A stretch of DNA of 64,000 nucleotides from Opitutaceae bacterium (GCA_030648295.1 JAUSID010000253.1:1-64000), one strand, 5' to 3'; numbered from the stretch's first letter, positions 18,241-26,463 are shown. A program made the numbers and translations. Notes: generated by a model from the letters alone, not told the origin.

Positions 18241-18309
18241 GTAGCGGAAAGCGTGAGCTTTTCGCGTCGTTCGGAGGGAAAATGGCGAAACGCTCACGCG
18301 TTCCGCTAC
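18241..18309. repeat. Palindromic repeat family B, copy 2
   Basis: Arms GTAGCGGAAAGCGTGAGCTT and CGCTCACGCGTTCCGCTAC with a G-rich loop. It lies at the 5' end of the broken gene and may mark the breakpoint that removed its start codon. Confidence 0.8.
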
Positions 18310-18461
18310 GTTCGTCGTACGTTTTCCCGTCTGCCGCCAGGTCTTTACACCGTCTGTCACGCGCAGAAGAACGCCAGCTCATGAGGTTTTGAATCCAAAT
18401 CTGTGGGATCATGAAAATCAGGGTTCGTCGGGATTACCGGTGGCACCGGGCTTCAAGAAAT

Positions 18462-20417
18462 CTAGCGGGCCGGTTTCGGCGCCGCGGATTCCGCGGCCCG
18501 CAGCCGTTTCAGCGGATTGAAACTGTTCTCGCCGTTGGCGCGGACCCACAGATAGGAGAGCACGAAATCCTCGCGGTGCTCCTCGACGTAAGCATCGCGC
18601 TCACGCCAGAGATCGAGCGCGCGCTCGAGCGGCCGCGGGTCGGTCCCCGCGGGCGCCGCCGAACCCGGTTTCCAGCCGGCCTTGACGAACGGATATGTGG
18701 CCTCGGTCGCTGCCATCGTTTTCTCGACGAACTTGAATCCGTCGCTGACGAAAGCGACCCGCCGGCGGTCGTCGCCCGTCGCGAGCCGCATCGCTTCGTC
18801 GAGATCGCGACGACCGGCAGCGAGCAGATCGCGCGGATACGCACGCAACACCTCCTCGTAGTTGTCGAACGCCAGCATCCGCACGGGCGACGACTTCTGC
18901 TCGCGCCAGCTCGCGATGAACCGGTCGTGGTAGCGCGCCATCGCGGGCGCTGCCGGTCCGAACGCTTTCTGCACGTAGTCGTCCTGAATCGCCTTCAAGT
19001 CAGCGGAGGGATCCCACAGCAGCCGGCCGAGCACGTAAAAGTTGAGCCCGTTCACCGCAAAGCCGTTCCCCGCTTGCGTGTGATAATGCCGGATACCCAG
19101 TCGCTGGAGCTCCTTCAACTCGAGCTGAATCAGATCGGGCACCAGCCGGACCATGTCGGGGAAATTTGTCTGCGTCTGGTATTCATAGACGGCGAGCGTG
19201 GGTGTCATGCGCGCCCAGCCGGCGAGTTCCTCGAAGGCTTTCCGGCGCGCCGACTCGTTCCAGAATCCCGCGCAGTTTACGGTGTAGGCCATCACGACAT
19301 TCTCGCGCACCTTGGTCCGCTCCGGCGGCTCGTGAAACTGGCCGTAGCCGTAGAACAGGACCCTTTTCCCCGGGTGCGTGCGGGCGACGCCCTCGGCGAC
19401 CTGGTTGGCGAAAATTACCATCCGATCAGTGATGATGCGTGTGCGCGCCGAACGAAGCTGCTCGGGGTCGACGCCCTCGACGCTGTATTTGCCCGTGTCG
19501 AGCCGCGTGCAGTTTTCGCACTCGCAGAAACTCCGGCCGTCGTTCGCGGCGATCGAGATGCCATCGAGCTCCGGATTGGCGTCGAAGTGAGTCTGGCAAT
19601 ACTCGATCGTCTTCCGCACGACGTCGGGGTTCGTGGTGCAGAACTGGCAGCGGTGCTTGCCGTTGAAGTTCTCCCAGTCGCGCTTGCCGTTCACGAGCGC
19701 GAAATACTCCGGGTGCTTCGGGCCCCACACCATCGGCGAGAGGATGTCACCCCACGCGTGGCCACCCTGAATGTTCGCACCGCCGAAACGGTTGCGCCGC
19801 TCCCACAGCTTCATGGCCGCTTGATGCGCCGTCGAAATGCCGAGTTCCCGCTCCTTCGTCCACTTGTCATGTGGCCCCCACAACGACCCACCAGGCCCGA
19901 GCCAGCGCCAGACAAAAGCCGGTTCCCTGGTCAGCGACATGCCGGCGGCCACCAGCGTGGTGACTCGCGGCACCACCTCGCCGACCTCCCCCGGCCAGAG
20001 CCAGCGCACGCCGGCGACCCGCTCCAGGAATTCATAGACGGCGAACCGCGTGCCGTCGCGGCCGTTCCCGGCGAGCACAATCGTGTCACCGCTGGCTTCC
20101 ATTGCGTAACCGTCGGCGGCAAGTCGGGCGAGGGCTCTTTGCACCGCCTCCGGCGCCAGCGACCTTCCAATTACAATCGCCGGCTGGCCGCGGGTACGCT
20201 CCGGGCGGATCGCAAGATCCGCGCCAGTGGAGCGCTTGAGAGTGCGCACCAGTTCATCGGCGGCGGATTTTTCTTCGACGGTCGCGTTCGCCGCGACGAT
20301 GACTTCGGCCCTGGACTCTCCGTCCTCGACCAGAGTTACCGCCGCCGGCAGGGAGCTGAGGGCGAGAAACAAGCCAAAGGCGAGCAATGGAACTCGTGGA
20401 AGGCGTGGATTGTTCAA
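18462..20417 (-). CDS. Secreted DUF4838-domain protein
   Basis: About 651 residues from the TTG at 20417; the frame is open to 20681, but the extra residues have no signal character and overlap a relic of another gene. TTG 20384 is an alternative. Signal peptide LLAFGLFLALSSLPAAV. Residues about 25-140 resemble the N-terminal alpha-glucuronidase-type domain (AADELVRTLKRSTGADL, FAVYEFLERVAGVRWLWPG). The DUF4838 core holds GHAWGDI, CQFCTTNPDVV, GISIAANDG and FCECENC, and AYTVNCAGFWNESA. This family is widespread in polysaccharide loci and is thought to act on glycans; activity is not established. It is the only intact gene in an eroded operon. Confidence 0.8.
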   Translation of the reverse strand: MNNPRLPRVPLLAFGLFLALSSLPAAVTLVEDGESRAEVIVAANATVEEKSAADELVRTLKRSTGADLAIRPERTRGQPAIVIGRSLAPEAVQRALARLAADGYAMEASGDTIVLAGNGRDGTRFAVYEFLERVAGVRWLWPGEVGEVVPRVTTLVAAGMSLTREPAFVWRWLGPGGSLWGPHDKWTKERELGISTAHQAAMKLWERRNRFGGANIQGGHAWGDILSPMVWGPKHPEYFALVNGKRDWENFNGKHRCQFCTTNPDVVRKTIEYCQTHFDANPELDGISIAANDGRSFCECENCTRLDTGKYSVEGVDPEQLRSARTRIITDRMVIFANQVAEGVARTHPGKRVLFYGYGQFHEPPERTKVRENVVMAYTVNCAGFWNESARRKAFEELAGWARMTPTLAVYEYQTQTNFPDMVRLVPDLIQLELKELQRLGIRHYHTQAGNGFAVNGLNFYVLGRLLWDPSADLKAIQDDYVQKAFGPAAPAMARYHDRFIASWREQKSSPVRMLAFDNYEEVLRAYPRDLLAAGRRDLDEAMRLATGDDRRRVAFVSDGFKFVEKTMAATEATYPFVKAGWKPGSAAPAGTDPRPLERALDLWRERDAYVEEHREDFVLSYLWVRANGENSFNPLKRLRAAESAAPKPAR

Positions 20418-20434
20418 CCGGAATAGGGGTTTGG

Positions 20435-20600
20435 TTAACGTTTTCGCAGCGCGAAAACCTCGACGTCGCCGAACGTCACGTCGGAGTGATGCGCGACCAG
20501 CAGCAGCGAGCCGGATTGGACATCCTTCTCGCCATCGATCGCGACAAGATCCCAATCCTCCAGCCAGGATGTGGGCGCAGGGGACGAACGCGGCGGGGAA
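20435..20600 (-). pseudogene. 3' relic of a secreted glycan-active protein
   Basis: About 54 codons ending at the stop 20435-20437 read ...SWLEDWDLVAIDGEKD and on to SGSLLLVAHHSDVTFGDVEVFALRKR, a sensible beta-strand pattern of a jelly-roll or concanavalin A-like C-terminus (similar to ends of 3-keto-disaccharide hydrolase/LamG families). The frame has no start and no recognisable 5' part. It lies 18 bases upstream of the DUF4838 start, as an upstream operon gene would. Confidence 0.45.
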
Positions 20601-20731
20601 TAAATTCATGACCGAATCAACGCAACAGGGCAGAAAAGACGCCGACGCGGCCAACCGTGTTCGTTCAATCGCTCCGCGCAATTCGATTCATTCGAGTTCA
20701 AAATAATCGATCGGCGCCCCGGCGCGTCAGC

Positions 20732-20893
20732 CTAGAATTCGAAGTTGGACGTCAGCCGCCACGTGCGCGGCGGCTGCACGACATGGCGGAACACCACCGT
20801 CGGATCGGTCGTCGCGTAGCGGATGACCAGCGGCTTCTGCTTATCCAGCACGTTGTAGACGTTCAGCTGGAAGCTCAGCCACGATGAAGGGGC
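20732..20893 (-). pseudogene. 3' relic of a TonB-dependent receptor
   Basis: About 53 codons ending at the TAG 20732-20734 read SWLSFQLNVYNVLDKQKPLV, then YATTDPTVVFRHVVQPPRTW and end RLTSNFEF. A terminal Phe after 'R..L..NF.F' and the 'NVLDKQ' turn are typical of the last strands of outer-membrane receptors; compare NTFNF in the receptor at 33323. The remainder of the receptor is missing; the plus-strand TPP gene starts about 90 bases further. Truncated by rearrangement. Confidence 0.7.
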
Positions 20894-20983
20894 TGAGTTC
20901 AACCGGAGACTCAGCCGGTGCGGGCGACGCTGGCACCGGGGCCGACATTGCCTTTTTCCCGGCCGCTCCGAAACCTCTGCGGC

Positions 20984-21523
20984 ATGGCCAGTGCCCGGCT
21001 TATCATCGAGCAGCTCTGCGGCTGCGGTATCACCGATGTGGTGACACTGCCGGACAATGCCTCGAAGGCGCTTCTGGCCGGGCTGGCGGCGCGGGCGGAC
21101 ATCCGTGTCGTGGGCGTCACACGGGAAGGCGAAGCCTGGGCGGTGGCGTCGGGTTTGTGGATCGGTGGCCGTACCCCCGCGGTGCTGATCCAGAACACCG
21201 GTTTCCTGGAAAGCGGCGATGCCCTCCGGGGCACGGCCATGCGAATGCGCATCCCGCTGCTGTGCCTCCTGACCTATCGCGGCTACGCCACGCTGCCGGC
21301 GACGAAAGAACGGCTGGCATCTGCACCCGTCGACGGTCGGATGCTCAGCCGGCCGGAGATCGACTCCTGCGCGCTCCTGTTCGAACCAACACTCCAGGCG
21401 TGGGGCATGCCGTATGATTTTCTTCATGACGATGCCGACGTCGCGAAGATCCCGCTCACCGTCGAGGTGGCGCGGCTATGTGGGCATCCCGCGGCACTCC
21501 TCATTTCGCGCGACACGACATGA
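20984..21523 (+). CDS. TPP-dependent decarboxylase alpha (PYR-domain) subunit, sulfopyruvate/phosphonopyruvate type
   Basis: 179 residues from ATG 20984 (MASARLIIEQL). It matches the N-terminal pyrimidine-binding domain of ThDP enzymes as found in the alpha subunit (ComD) of sulfopyruvate decarboxylase: GCGITDVVTLPD, then VTREGEAWAVASGLWIGG with the Glu that activates the cofactor, and IQNTGFLESGDALRG. It forms a heteromer with the next gene product, with which it overlaps by ATGA. Known substrates of this group are sulfopyruvate and phosphonopyruvate; which one applies here is open, as no PEP mutase or coenzyme M gene is in the window. Confidence 0.8.
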   Translation: MASARLIIEQLCGCGITDVVTLPDNASKALLAGLAARADIRVVGVTREGEAWAVASGLWIGGRTPAVLIQNTGFLESGDALRGTAMRMRIPLLCLLTYRGYATLPATKERLASAPVDGRMLSRPEIDSCALLFEPTLQAWGMPYDFLHDDADVAKIPLTVEVARLCGHPAALLISRDTT

Positions 21524-22113
21524 TGACCAAGGACGAGGTCTTCGCTCCGCTGGCCCGGGTTCGCGGCGATGCCGTCGTGGTGACAACCATGGGGGCGGTG
21601 CGGCCGTGGGCCCGGCACTCGTCGAGCGCGCTCGATTTCGCGTCCGCGGACAGCGCGATGGGCCATGCGGCGGACCTGGCGCTGGGCCTTGCGCTCGCCC
21701 GGCCGGAGCGGAAGGTGATCTGCCTGAACGGCGACGGCAGCATGCTCATGTCACTGGGGACGCTGGTCACGATTGTCGCCGCCGGCGTGCGCAACCTGGT
21801 GCTGTTCGTCCTGGAAAACCGGACCTACGAAATCACGGGCAACCAGCCGGTCCCCGGCGCAGGTGCGGTCGATTTCGCCGCGCTGGCGCGGGGTGCCGGA
21901 TTCCGGCGCGTTTACGCTTTCGCGGAGGCGAACGATTACGCCGGGCACGTGGCCGAAGTGCTGCAGGGAGAAGGCCCAGTGCTGGTGGTCGCGGCCGTCG
22001 CTCCGGGGGACGACGGCCCGCTCCGCCGGGGCGCGACGGAATCCGAGCGCTACCTCCGGCCCTCGCTGGCGGAATCCGCGCACCAGATGCGGCGCGAGTT
22101 GGAAAAGACGTGA
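21520..22113 (+). CDS. TPP-dependent decarboxylase beta (PP-domain) subunit
   Basis: 197 residues from ATG 21520, overlapping the alpha subunit by four bases; the next codon (21523) is also ATG. The diphosphate-binding motif is complete: NGDGSMLMSLGT (about 70-81) followed by FVLENRTYEITGNQ, the GDG-x(25-30)-N Mg/TPP pattern. MGHAADLALGLALARP precedes it as in ComE-type subunits. With the alpha subunit it should form a complete ThDP decarboxylase in the cytoplasm. The cupin gene follows after about 140 bases. Confidence 0.85.
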   Translation: MMTKDEVFAPLARVRGDAVVVTTMGAVRPWARHSSSALDFASADSAMGHAADLALGLALARPERKVICLNGDGSMLMSLGTLVTIVAAGVRNLVLFVLENRTYEITGNQPVPGAGAVDFAALARGAGFRRVYAFAEANDYAGHVAEVLQGEGPVLVVAAVAPGDDGPLRRGATESERYLRPSLAESAHQMRRELEKT

Positions 22114-22164
22114 GGTCGCGGCGCATGATATGAACACGAGTGTTACTTCGGTACGGTTGCGCCG

Positions 22165-22199
22165 CCCTTTGCCCTTTGCTCTTTGCCCCCTGCCCTCAG
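22165..22199. repeat. 7-bp tandem-unit array (five units)
   Basis: CCCTTTG, CCCTTTG, CTCTTTG, CCCCCTG, CCCTCAG without interruption. It lies between the decarboxylase beta subunit and the cupin gene. Confidence 0.85.
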
Positions 22200-22250
22200 G
22201 CTTGCCGTAATTCCGCGGGCTGCCATGTTCGCGCTGAACCGCATCGCCTG

Positions 22251-22922
22251 ATGCGCCTCCATTTCCTCACCCTCGTGTCTTTGATCGGTTCCACCTGGGC
22301 CGCCGACGTGCCCGTGCCCGTCGTGCAGGAGCCCTATCACAAGACCGTCCTGGAAAATGGATACGTCCGGATCCTCGACGTGCATTTCGGCCCGGGCGTG
22401 ACGACGCTATACCATGTGCACGATGTCGCGTCGGTCGTGGTATACTTGACATCCTCAAAGAATACCTCGCAAACGTGGGGGCAAACCGGCTCGACGCCGC
22501 GCGAGACGACGCCCGGCGACTCGCGCTACGCGCCGTATGATGTGACGCCACTGACCCACCGCGTCACGAACACCGGCACAACTCCGTTTCGAGTGTTCGA
22601 TATCGAGCTGCTGCGCCCGCCATTGGACCAGCCGTTCCCGACGCCGCAAGCGTCGGTGCCGCGCTGGGAACAGAAGCGGGTGCGCGCCTCGAATTTCGTC
22701 GTCGCTCCGGGCACAACTGCGCGGCTGAAGCCCAACTCCTGCGCGCATCTGCTCATCGGCATCCGGGGCGAGTTCTCGGTCGAAGCCGGCGACGCCGGCG
22801 CGGTCGCCCCGGGCCGTCGGCTCGAACCGCAGCAATACCTCTTCTTCGCACCGGGAGCCGGCGCCATCCTGCGGAATCGCGGTCCGGAAAAGGCCGAAGC
22901 CGTGCTGCTGGAATTGAAATAA
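22251..22922 (+). CDS. Secreted cupin-domain protein
   Basis: 223 residues from ATG 22251; an earlier ATG at 22140 would translate the 7-bp repeat array and is rejected. The signal peptide is LHFLTLVSLIGSTWAA. Two cupin-like halves are visible: FGPGVTTLYHVHDVASVVVY with the metal-ligand pair HVH, then a conserved APYDVTPLTHRVTNTG, and a second half RLKPNSCAHLLIGIRGEF with LEPQQYLFFAPG. A dioxygenase, isomerase or binding role is possible. The export signal separates it from the cytoplasmic decarboxylase, so a shared pathway is not certain. Confidence 0.65.
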   Translation: MRLHFLTLVSLIGSTWAADVPVPVVQEPYHKTVLENGYVRILDVHFGPGVTTLYHVHDVASVVVYLTSSKNTSQTWGQTGSTPRETTPGDSRYAPYDVTPLTHRVTNTGTTPFRVFDIELLRPPLDQPFPTPQASVPRWEQKRVRASNFVVAPGTTARLKPNSCAHLLIGIRGEFSVEAGDAGAVAPGRRLEPQQYLFFAPGAGAILRNRGPEKAEAVLLELK

Positions 22923-22991
22923 GCAGCCAGGCCGGGAGCATGCGGGCAGCGAATTGCGGCGACGCAACGGCGTGATGTCCGTTCGGCAAAA

Positions 22992-23023
22992 CTTGCGGGC
23001 CGGAGGCCCGCGCTCCCAGGGAA
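22992..23023. repeat. Palindromic repeat family C, copy 1
   Basis: GCGGGCCGGAGGCCCGCGCT followed by CCCAGGG; the core GCGGGCC-GGA-GGCCCGC is a perfect hairpin. Other copies: 59168-59230, 61823-61887, 63149-63176. Confidence 0.8.
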
Positions 23024-23049
23024 AACCGCTTATTGCCGATTCAGTGGAC

Positions 23050-23197
23050 AACCGCGAATGAACGCGAATGGACGCAAATTCCAGCGGAGGAGGGAGAGAA
23101 TTGCCCAAGTGAAACCATGGTCACCGTTTGGTTGATCGTTTCCATGTACCCCAAAGACGCCCTCTCTATTCGCGTGAATTGGCGTCTATTCGTGGTT
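23050..23197. repeat. Inverted pair of 10-bp tandem-unit arrays
   Basis: 23050-23079: AACCGCGAAT, GAACGCGAAT, GGACGCAAAT. 23168-23197: ATTCGCGTGA, ATTGGCGTCT, ATTCGTGGTT, the same units on the other strand. Single-orientation copies occur at 60085-60114 and 63211-63240. Confidence 0.8.
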
Positions 23198-23262
23198 GAA
23201 CTGAATTGTTCCGGCGACATACGCCCTGGCCCTGACGTGCCAACGAGAACAAATACATCCGG

Positions 23263-23772
23263 ATGAAAAGCATCACGGCCTGCGCCACGGACGATTTGCC
23301 GGCCATGCTGGAAATCATCAATGACTCGGCGCTCGCGTACAAAGGGATCATCCCCGCGGATCGGTGGCATGAACCCTACATGCCGCTCGCGGAATTGCAG
23401 GCGGAGATCACCAGGGGAGTTCGCTTTTACGGATGCGGCGTGGACGGCCGGATGGTGGGGGTCATGGGAATCCAGGACGTGAAGGACGTCACCCTGATTC
23501 GGCACGCGTATGTCCGGACGGAAAACCGCGGGCATGGCATCGGCCGCACGCTCCTCGAACATTTGAGCCATCTCACCAGCCGGCCCGTTCTGATCGGCAC
23601 CTGGAAAGCGGCGAGCTGGGCGATCCGCTTTTACGAGCAGAACGGGTTTACGCTCGTCACCGAAGCAGAGAAGAACCGGCTGCTGCGAACTTACTGGAGC
23701 ATCCCGGATCGTCAGGTGGAGGAGTCCGTCGTACTCGTGAATCCGCGGTGGCGTATCGATGCGTCAGCGTGA
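23263..23772 (+). CDS. GNAT-family N-acetyltransferase
   Basis: 169 residues. The acetyl-CoA-binding motif A is seen as RHAYVRTENRGHGIGRTLLEHL in two parts: the beta-strand HAYV and the pyrophosphate loop RGHGIG (about 88-93). Motif B follows as SWAIRFYEQNGFTLV, where FY.NGF is typical. The N-terminal ACATDDLPAMLEIINDSALA is the usual first strand and helix. Cytoplasmic. The acceptor is unknown; similarity in the first 60 residues (YKGIIPADRWHEPYM) fits the phosphinothricin/amino acid acetyltransferase type. Stands alone. Confidence 0.85.
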   Translation: MKSITACATDDLPAMLEIINDSALAYKGIIPADRWHEPYMPLAELQAEITRGVRFYGCGVDGRMVGVMGIQDVKDVTLIRHAYVRTENRGHGIGRTLLEHLSHLTSRPVLIGTWKAASWAIRFYEQNGFTLVTEAEKNRLLRTYWSIPDRQVEESVVLVNPRWRIDASA

Positions 23773-23902
23773 GCGACGCGTAATCAGCGCGTCGTGGTTT
23801 GGAGCAGGTCGATCTTGGCCTGCACCTCTTGCTCGAACGTCGTTCGCCTGATCGTGGTCGCGTTTTGCTTTGCCGGTAGCAACAGTGCCCGCACTGCGAA
23901 CC

Positions 23903-24313
23903 ATGAAACCATTCTATGTCCGACTGCTCACGTTCGCCGCCGCTGTCTGCGCGGGTTGTTCGAGTTCGCCGTTGTCACGCATCGATCAGGATCGAGCGAA
24001 ATACGAGTCGTGGCCAATCGAGGTGCGGGAGGCGGTGCTGGCGGGAGAGGCCCGCAAAGGGATGACGCAAGAGCAGGTCGAGATGGCGATGGGAAGGCCG
24101 ACGCAGGTCATCCCGCGTTCGGCGGACGAGGAGGTCTGGATTTACCGCAAAAGTTCCGGCGGCTCGAATCTGCTCGGCGGCTCGGGCATTGCCGTCGGCA
24201 CCGGCGGCGGCGGCGTCATGATCGGTGGAGGCAGCGGCCGCCGTGGCGTGACACCGGAGGAGTACGAAATCGTGTTCGCGAAGGGTGTGGTCGTTCGCAG
24301 TACGTCGCCCTGA
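23903..24313 (+). CDS. Small lipoprotein with SmpA/BamE-like motif and Gly-rich C-terminus
   Basis: 136 residues from ATG 23903 (an ATG at 23870 is open but leads to no better signal). The lipobox region VCAGCSSS marks a lipid-modified Cys near residue 19. The segment ARKGMTQEQVEMAMGRPTQV is the 'kGMt.eeV...mG.P' motif of SmpA/BamE-type domains, followed by WIYRKSS. A Gly-rich run (VGTGGGGVMIGGGSGRRG) is inserted before the last strand YEIVFAKGVVV. Likely outer-membrane lipoprotein; its exact role is unknown. Confidence 0.75.
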   Translation: MKPFYVRLLTFAAAVCAGCSSSPLSRIDQDRAKYESWPIEVREAVLAGEARKGMTQEQVEMAMGRPTQVIPRSADEEVWIYRKSSGGSNLLGGSGIAVGTGGGGVMIGGGSGRRGVTPEEYEIVFAKGVVVRSTSP

Positions 24314-24323
24314 AGCGACAACT

Positions 24324-25346
24324 TCACAGCACCACCGGTTGTCCCGTCTCCACCGAACGTGCTTCGGCATCGCAGATCTCGACCGCGCTAACCGCGTCGG
24401 CGGGGGTGACGATGGTCGGCGGGCGACCGGTCTGGATGGCCTCGATCAGGTGCGTCAACTCGCCCACGAATCCGTCTGGCCCGTCGCACGGCACCACGCG
24501 CGCCGGCTGCCCTGCTTCATAAAGCCGCAATGCCTCCGTGCCACGGCGCAGATCATATTCCGCGGTGGCGCGCTCGAAATTCACGAGGTACGACATCGTG
24601 AACCCGAAACCCGGCGCCATCGCCCAACTGCCCTCGGCCGACACCGTCGCGCCGGAGCCGACTTCATATTGCGTGACCACGTGATCGATCGCGCCGCTCA
24701 GCCGCGTGTAGCCGGTCGAATACACCTTGCGCGGCCGGCCGAAACAGAACTGGACGAAGTCGGCGTCATGAATGTGGAGATCCAGCAGCGCGCCACCAGA
24801 AAGCGCGCCATTGAGAAAATTCTCGTGGCCCCAGCCCGGCGGCTCCGCCATGCGCCGGAAATGCGCCGACAGGCACCGGCCATAGGTGCCCGCGTCGATC
24901 GCCGTCTTCAACCACGACCAGCCGGGCCAGAACCGCATGCACATCGCGGGCATGAAGTAGGTCTTGGCCGCCGCTGCGTGGGCTGCGATTTCGCGCGCCT
25001 GGGCCGGCGTGCGCGCGAGCGGTTTCTCGCAGATGACATGTTTGCCGGCCTGCAGCGCTTGAATGCTCAGCGTGTGGTGCGACTGCGTCGGCGTGCAGAC
25101 ATCGATGAGCTGGAGTGTAGGATCCGCCAGCATCTGCGCGTAGTCGCGATACGCCGTCACCTGGCTCATATCGAGCCGCACCGGCTCCGCGTCGCCGAAG
25201 TTGCCGGCCACGTTCGAGAAATCGCCGTCGAGCCGCCGGCCGCTCGGATTGCAGATCGCCGCGATGCGCGCGTCACGTATCTTTCGATACGCCTTGATGT
25301 GTGTCACGGCCATGAAACCGAGTCCGACAATGCCGACGTTGATCAT
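24324..25346 (-). CDS. Gfo/Idh/MocA-family NAD(P)-dependent sugar oxidoreductase
   Basis: 340 residues from ATG 25346 (MINVGIVGLGFM); the upstream GTG-type extension adds eight residues only. The Rossmann fingerprint GIVGLGFMAVTH is at the N-terminus, then IDVCTPTQSHHTLSIQAL and the family motif CEKPLA (about residues 105-110). The catalytic-region pattern SGGALLDLHIHDADFVQFCFG shows the conserved D-x-H-x-x-D pair. It probably oxidises or reduces a sugar or polyol in the cytoplasm. It is followed downstream-to-upstream by a sugar phosphate isomerase in the same orientation. Confidence 0.9.
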   Translation of the reverse strand: MINVGIVGLGFMAVTHIKAYRKIRDARIAAICNPSGRRLDGDFSNVAGNFGDAEPVRLDMSQVTAYRDYAQMLADPTLQLIDVCTPTQSHHTLSIQALQAGKHVICEKPLARTPAQAREIAAHAAAAKTYFMPAMCMRFWPGWSWLKTAIDAGTYGRCLSAHFRRMAEPPGWGHENFLNGALSGGALLDLHIHDADFVQFCFGRPRKVYSTGYTRLSGAIDHVVTQYEVGSGATVSAEGSWAMAPGFGFTMSYLVNFERATAEYDLRRGTEALRLYEAGQPARVVPCDGPDGFVGELTHLIEAIQTGRPPTIVTPADAVSAVEICDAEARSVETGQPVVL

Positions 25347-25362
25347 GAGGAGGGGAAACTGA

Positions 25363-25383
25363 GGGACCAAGGACCAGAGACCG
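25363..25383. repeat. Short 7-bp tandem-unit array (three units)
   Basis: GGGACCA, AGGACCA, GAGACCG directly upstream of the oxidoreductase start. Short, so weaker than the other arrays. Confidence 0.5.
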
Positions 25384-25411
25384 GGGCGTGTTTCTAAACC
25401 CGGACGCCAGC

Positions 25412-25506
25412 GTAGCGGAAGCCGTGAGGCTTTCGCCCTACCGACGAAACCCGCCAGAGGCGGGCAAGCGTTTACCCGCCTTCGGCGGGCTCACGCGTTC
25501 CGCTAC
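25412..25506. repeat. Palindromic repeat family B, copy 3 (with inserted hairpin)
   Basis: Outer arms GTAGCGGAAGCCGTGAGGCT and GGCTCACGCGTTCCGCTAC. The centre contains an additional hairpin, CCCGCCAGAGGCGGG and a related CCCGCCTTCGGCGGG. Lies between the isomerase stop and the oxidoreductase start. Confidence 0.8.
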
Positions 25507-25590
25507 GCCGAGTTTCGGCAACGAGGTTCGTCCAGTCGGCATTGGTTGCGGGGCTTCGGTATGTAACGCCATGCAGCGAATCGCGCGCAG

Positions 25591-26463
25591 TCATTCTTTG
25601 ACGGTGCGATCGCGCGCGGTCGGTTCGGGCCGGCCGAACAGCGCCTCGACGAAACGCCGTCCGCTGCGAATGTCCTCCACCCGCCGGGTGCCAGCTTCGC
25701 GTTCGAAGCAGCAGAACCCTTCGAACCCGATTTCCTCGAGCACCTGGAAAAATGCCGGCCAATCCACCTCGCCCGTCCCGACCGGCACTTCGTCACCCCA
25801 CACTCCCGGCACCCGCGTGCGGTAGGCATCCTTCAGATGACATTGCTTCAGCCATGGTGCGAGCGTCCGCAACGCCGCGATCGGGTTGCCCTTCTCGTAC
25901 AGGATCATGTTCGCCGGATCGAAATTCACGCCGACATTCGGCCGCTCCAGTCGCCGCAGAAACGCGGCGAGCGTGTCCGCCGATTCCTGGCCGGTCTCGA
26001 GCCCGAGATCGATTTGCCGCGTGGCGAAGACGTCGGCCACACGCCGCAACCGATCCAGCAGTACGAGAAATGCGGGATCGCTCTCATCGTGGGGCAGGAA
26101 ACCCGCGTGAAAGGTCACCAGTTTCAGCCCCATGTCCGCGGCCAGTTCCGCCGTGGGTTGGATGTTCTCCCAGTTCCTCGGCCAGGTCGCATTGGGCACG
26201 ATTCCGCCCGTGCGCCGAATCGATTCCATCGTGCTGTAGTCCTCGCCTTCGCAGCCGAACATCCCGGAGGCGAAGGTGACGCCGGCGCGGCTGCACTCAT
26301 CTGCGAAACGGCCCCACACCGCGGGTTTTTCCCGGATCGGATCGAGCGCGCACTGCACGCGACCAATTCCGATTGCCTGCAGTTGCTGGAATAATTCGGA
26401 CGGATCACCTGGTTGCAGGGACCACGTGCAGACAGCCAGACGTTCGAGGACCGATGCTTTCAT
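25591..26463 (-). CDS. Sugar phosphate isomerase/epimerase (xylose isomerase-like TIM barrel)
   Basis: 290 residues from ATG 26463; the open frame further upstream has no supporting features and would cross the divergent gene. Family features are AVCTWSLQPGD at the first strand, LVTFHAGFLPHDE, LGLETGQESADTL (Glu ligand), VGVNFDPANM (Asp ligand), QCHLKDA (His ligand) and VPVGTGEVDWPAFF. These supply the divalent metal site of the AP endonuclease 2/xylose isomerase-like fold. It probably isomerises a sugar or inositol derivative. It pairs with the oxidoreductase downstream; the secreted RraA-like gene diverges from it. Confidence 0.85.
   Translation of the reverse strand: MKASVLERLAVCTWSLQPGDPSELFQQLQAIGIGRVQCALDPIREKPAVWGRFADECSRAGVTFASGMFGCEGEDYSTMESIRRTGGIVPNATWPRNWENIQPTAELAADMGLKLVTFHAGFLPHDESDPAFLVLLDRLRRVADVFATRQIDLGLETGQESADTLAAFLRRLERPNVGVNFDPANMILYEKGNPIAALRTLAPWLKQCHLKDAYRTRVPGVWGDEVPVGTGEVDWPAFFQVLEEIGFEGFCCFEREAGTRRVEDIRSGRRFVEALFGRPEPTARDRTVKE

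Larger units (their letters stand above)
22923..23262. other. Intergenic region holding family C palindrome and two inverted 10-bp arrays
   Basis: No gene seen. It contains the family C palindrome (22992-23023) and two three-unit arrays in opposite orientation (23050-23079 and 23168-23197) that flank about 90 bases without clear features. Confidence 0.7.

Noticed and set aside
18411-20426. Plus-strand frame of 671 codons opposite the DUF4838 gene
   Set aside because: Antisense shadow of a gene with recognisable family motifs.
20918-20983. Longer start for the decarboxylase alpha subunit
   Set aside because: The extra 22 residues have no match to the family and run towards the receptor relic; ATG 20984 begins the domain.
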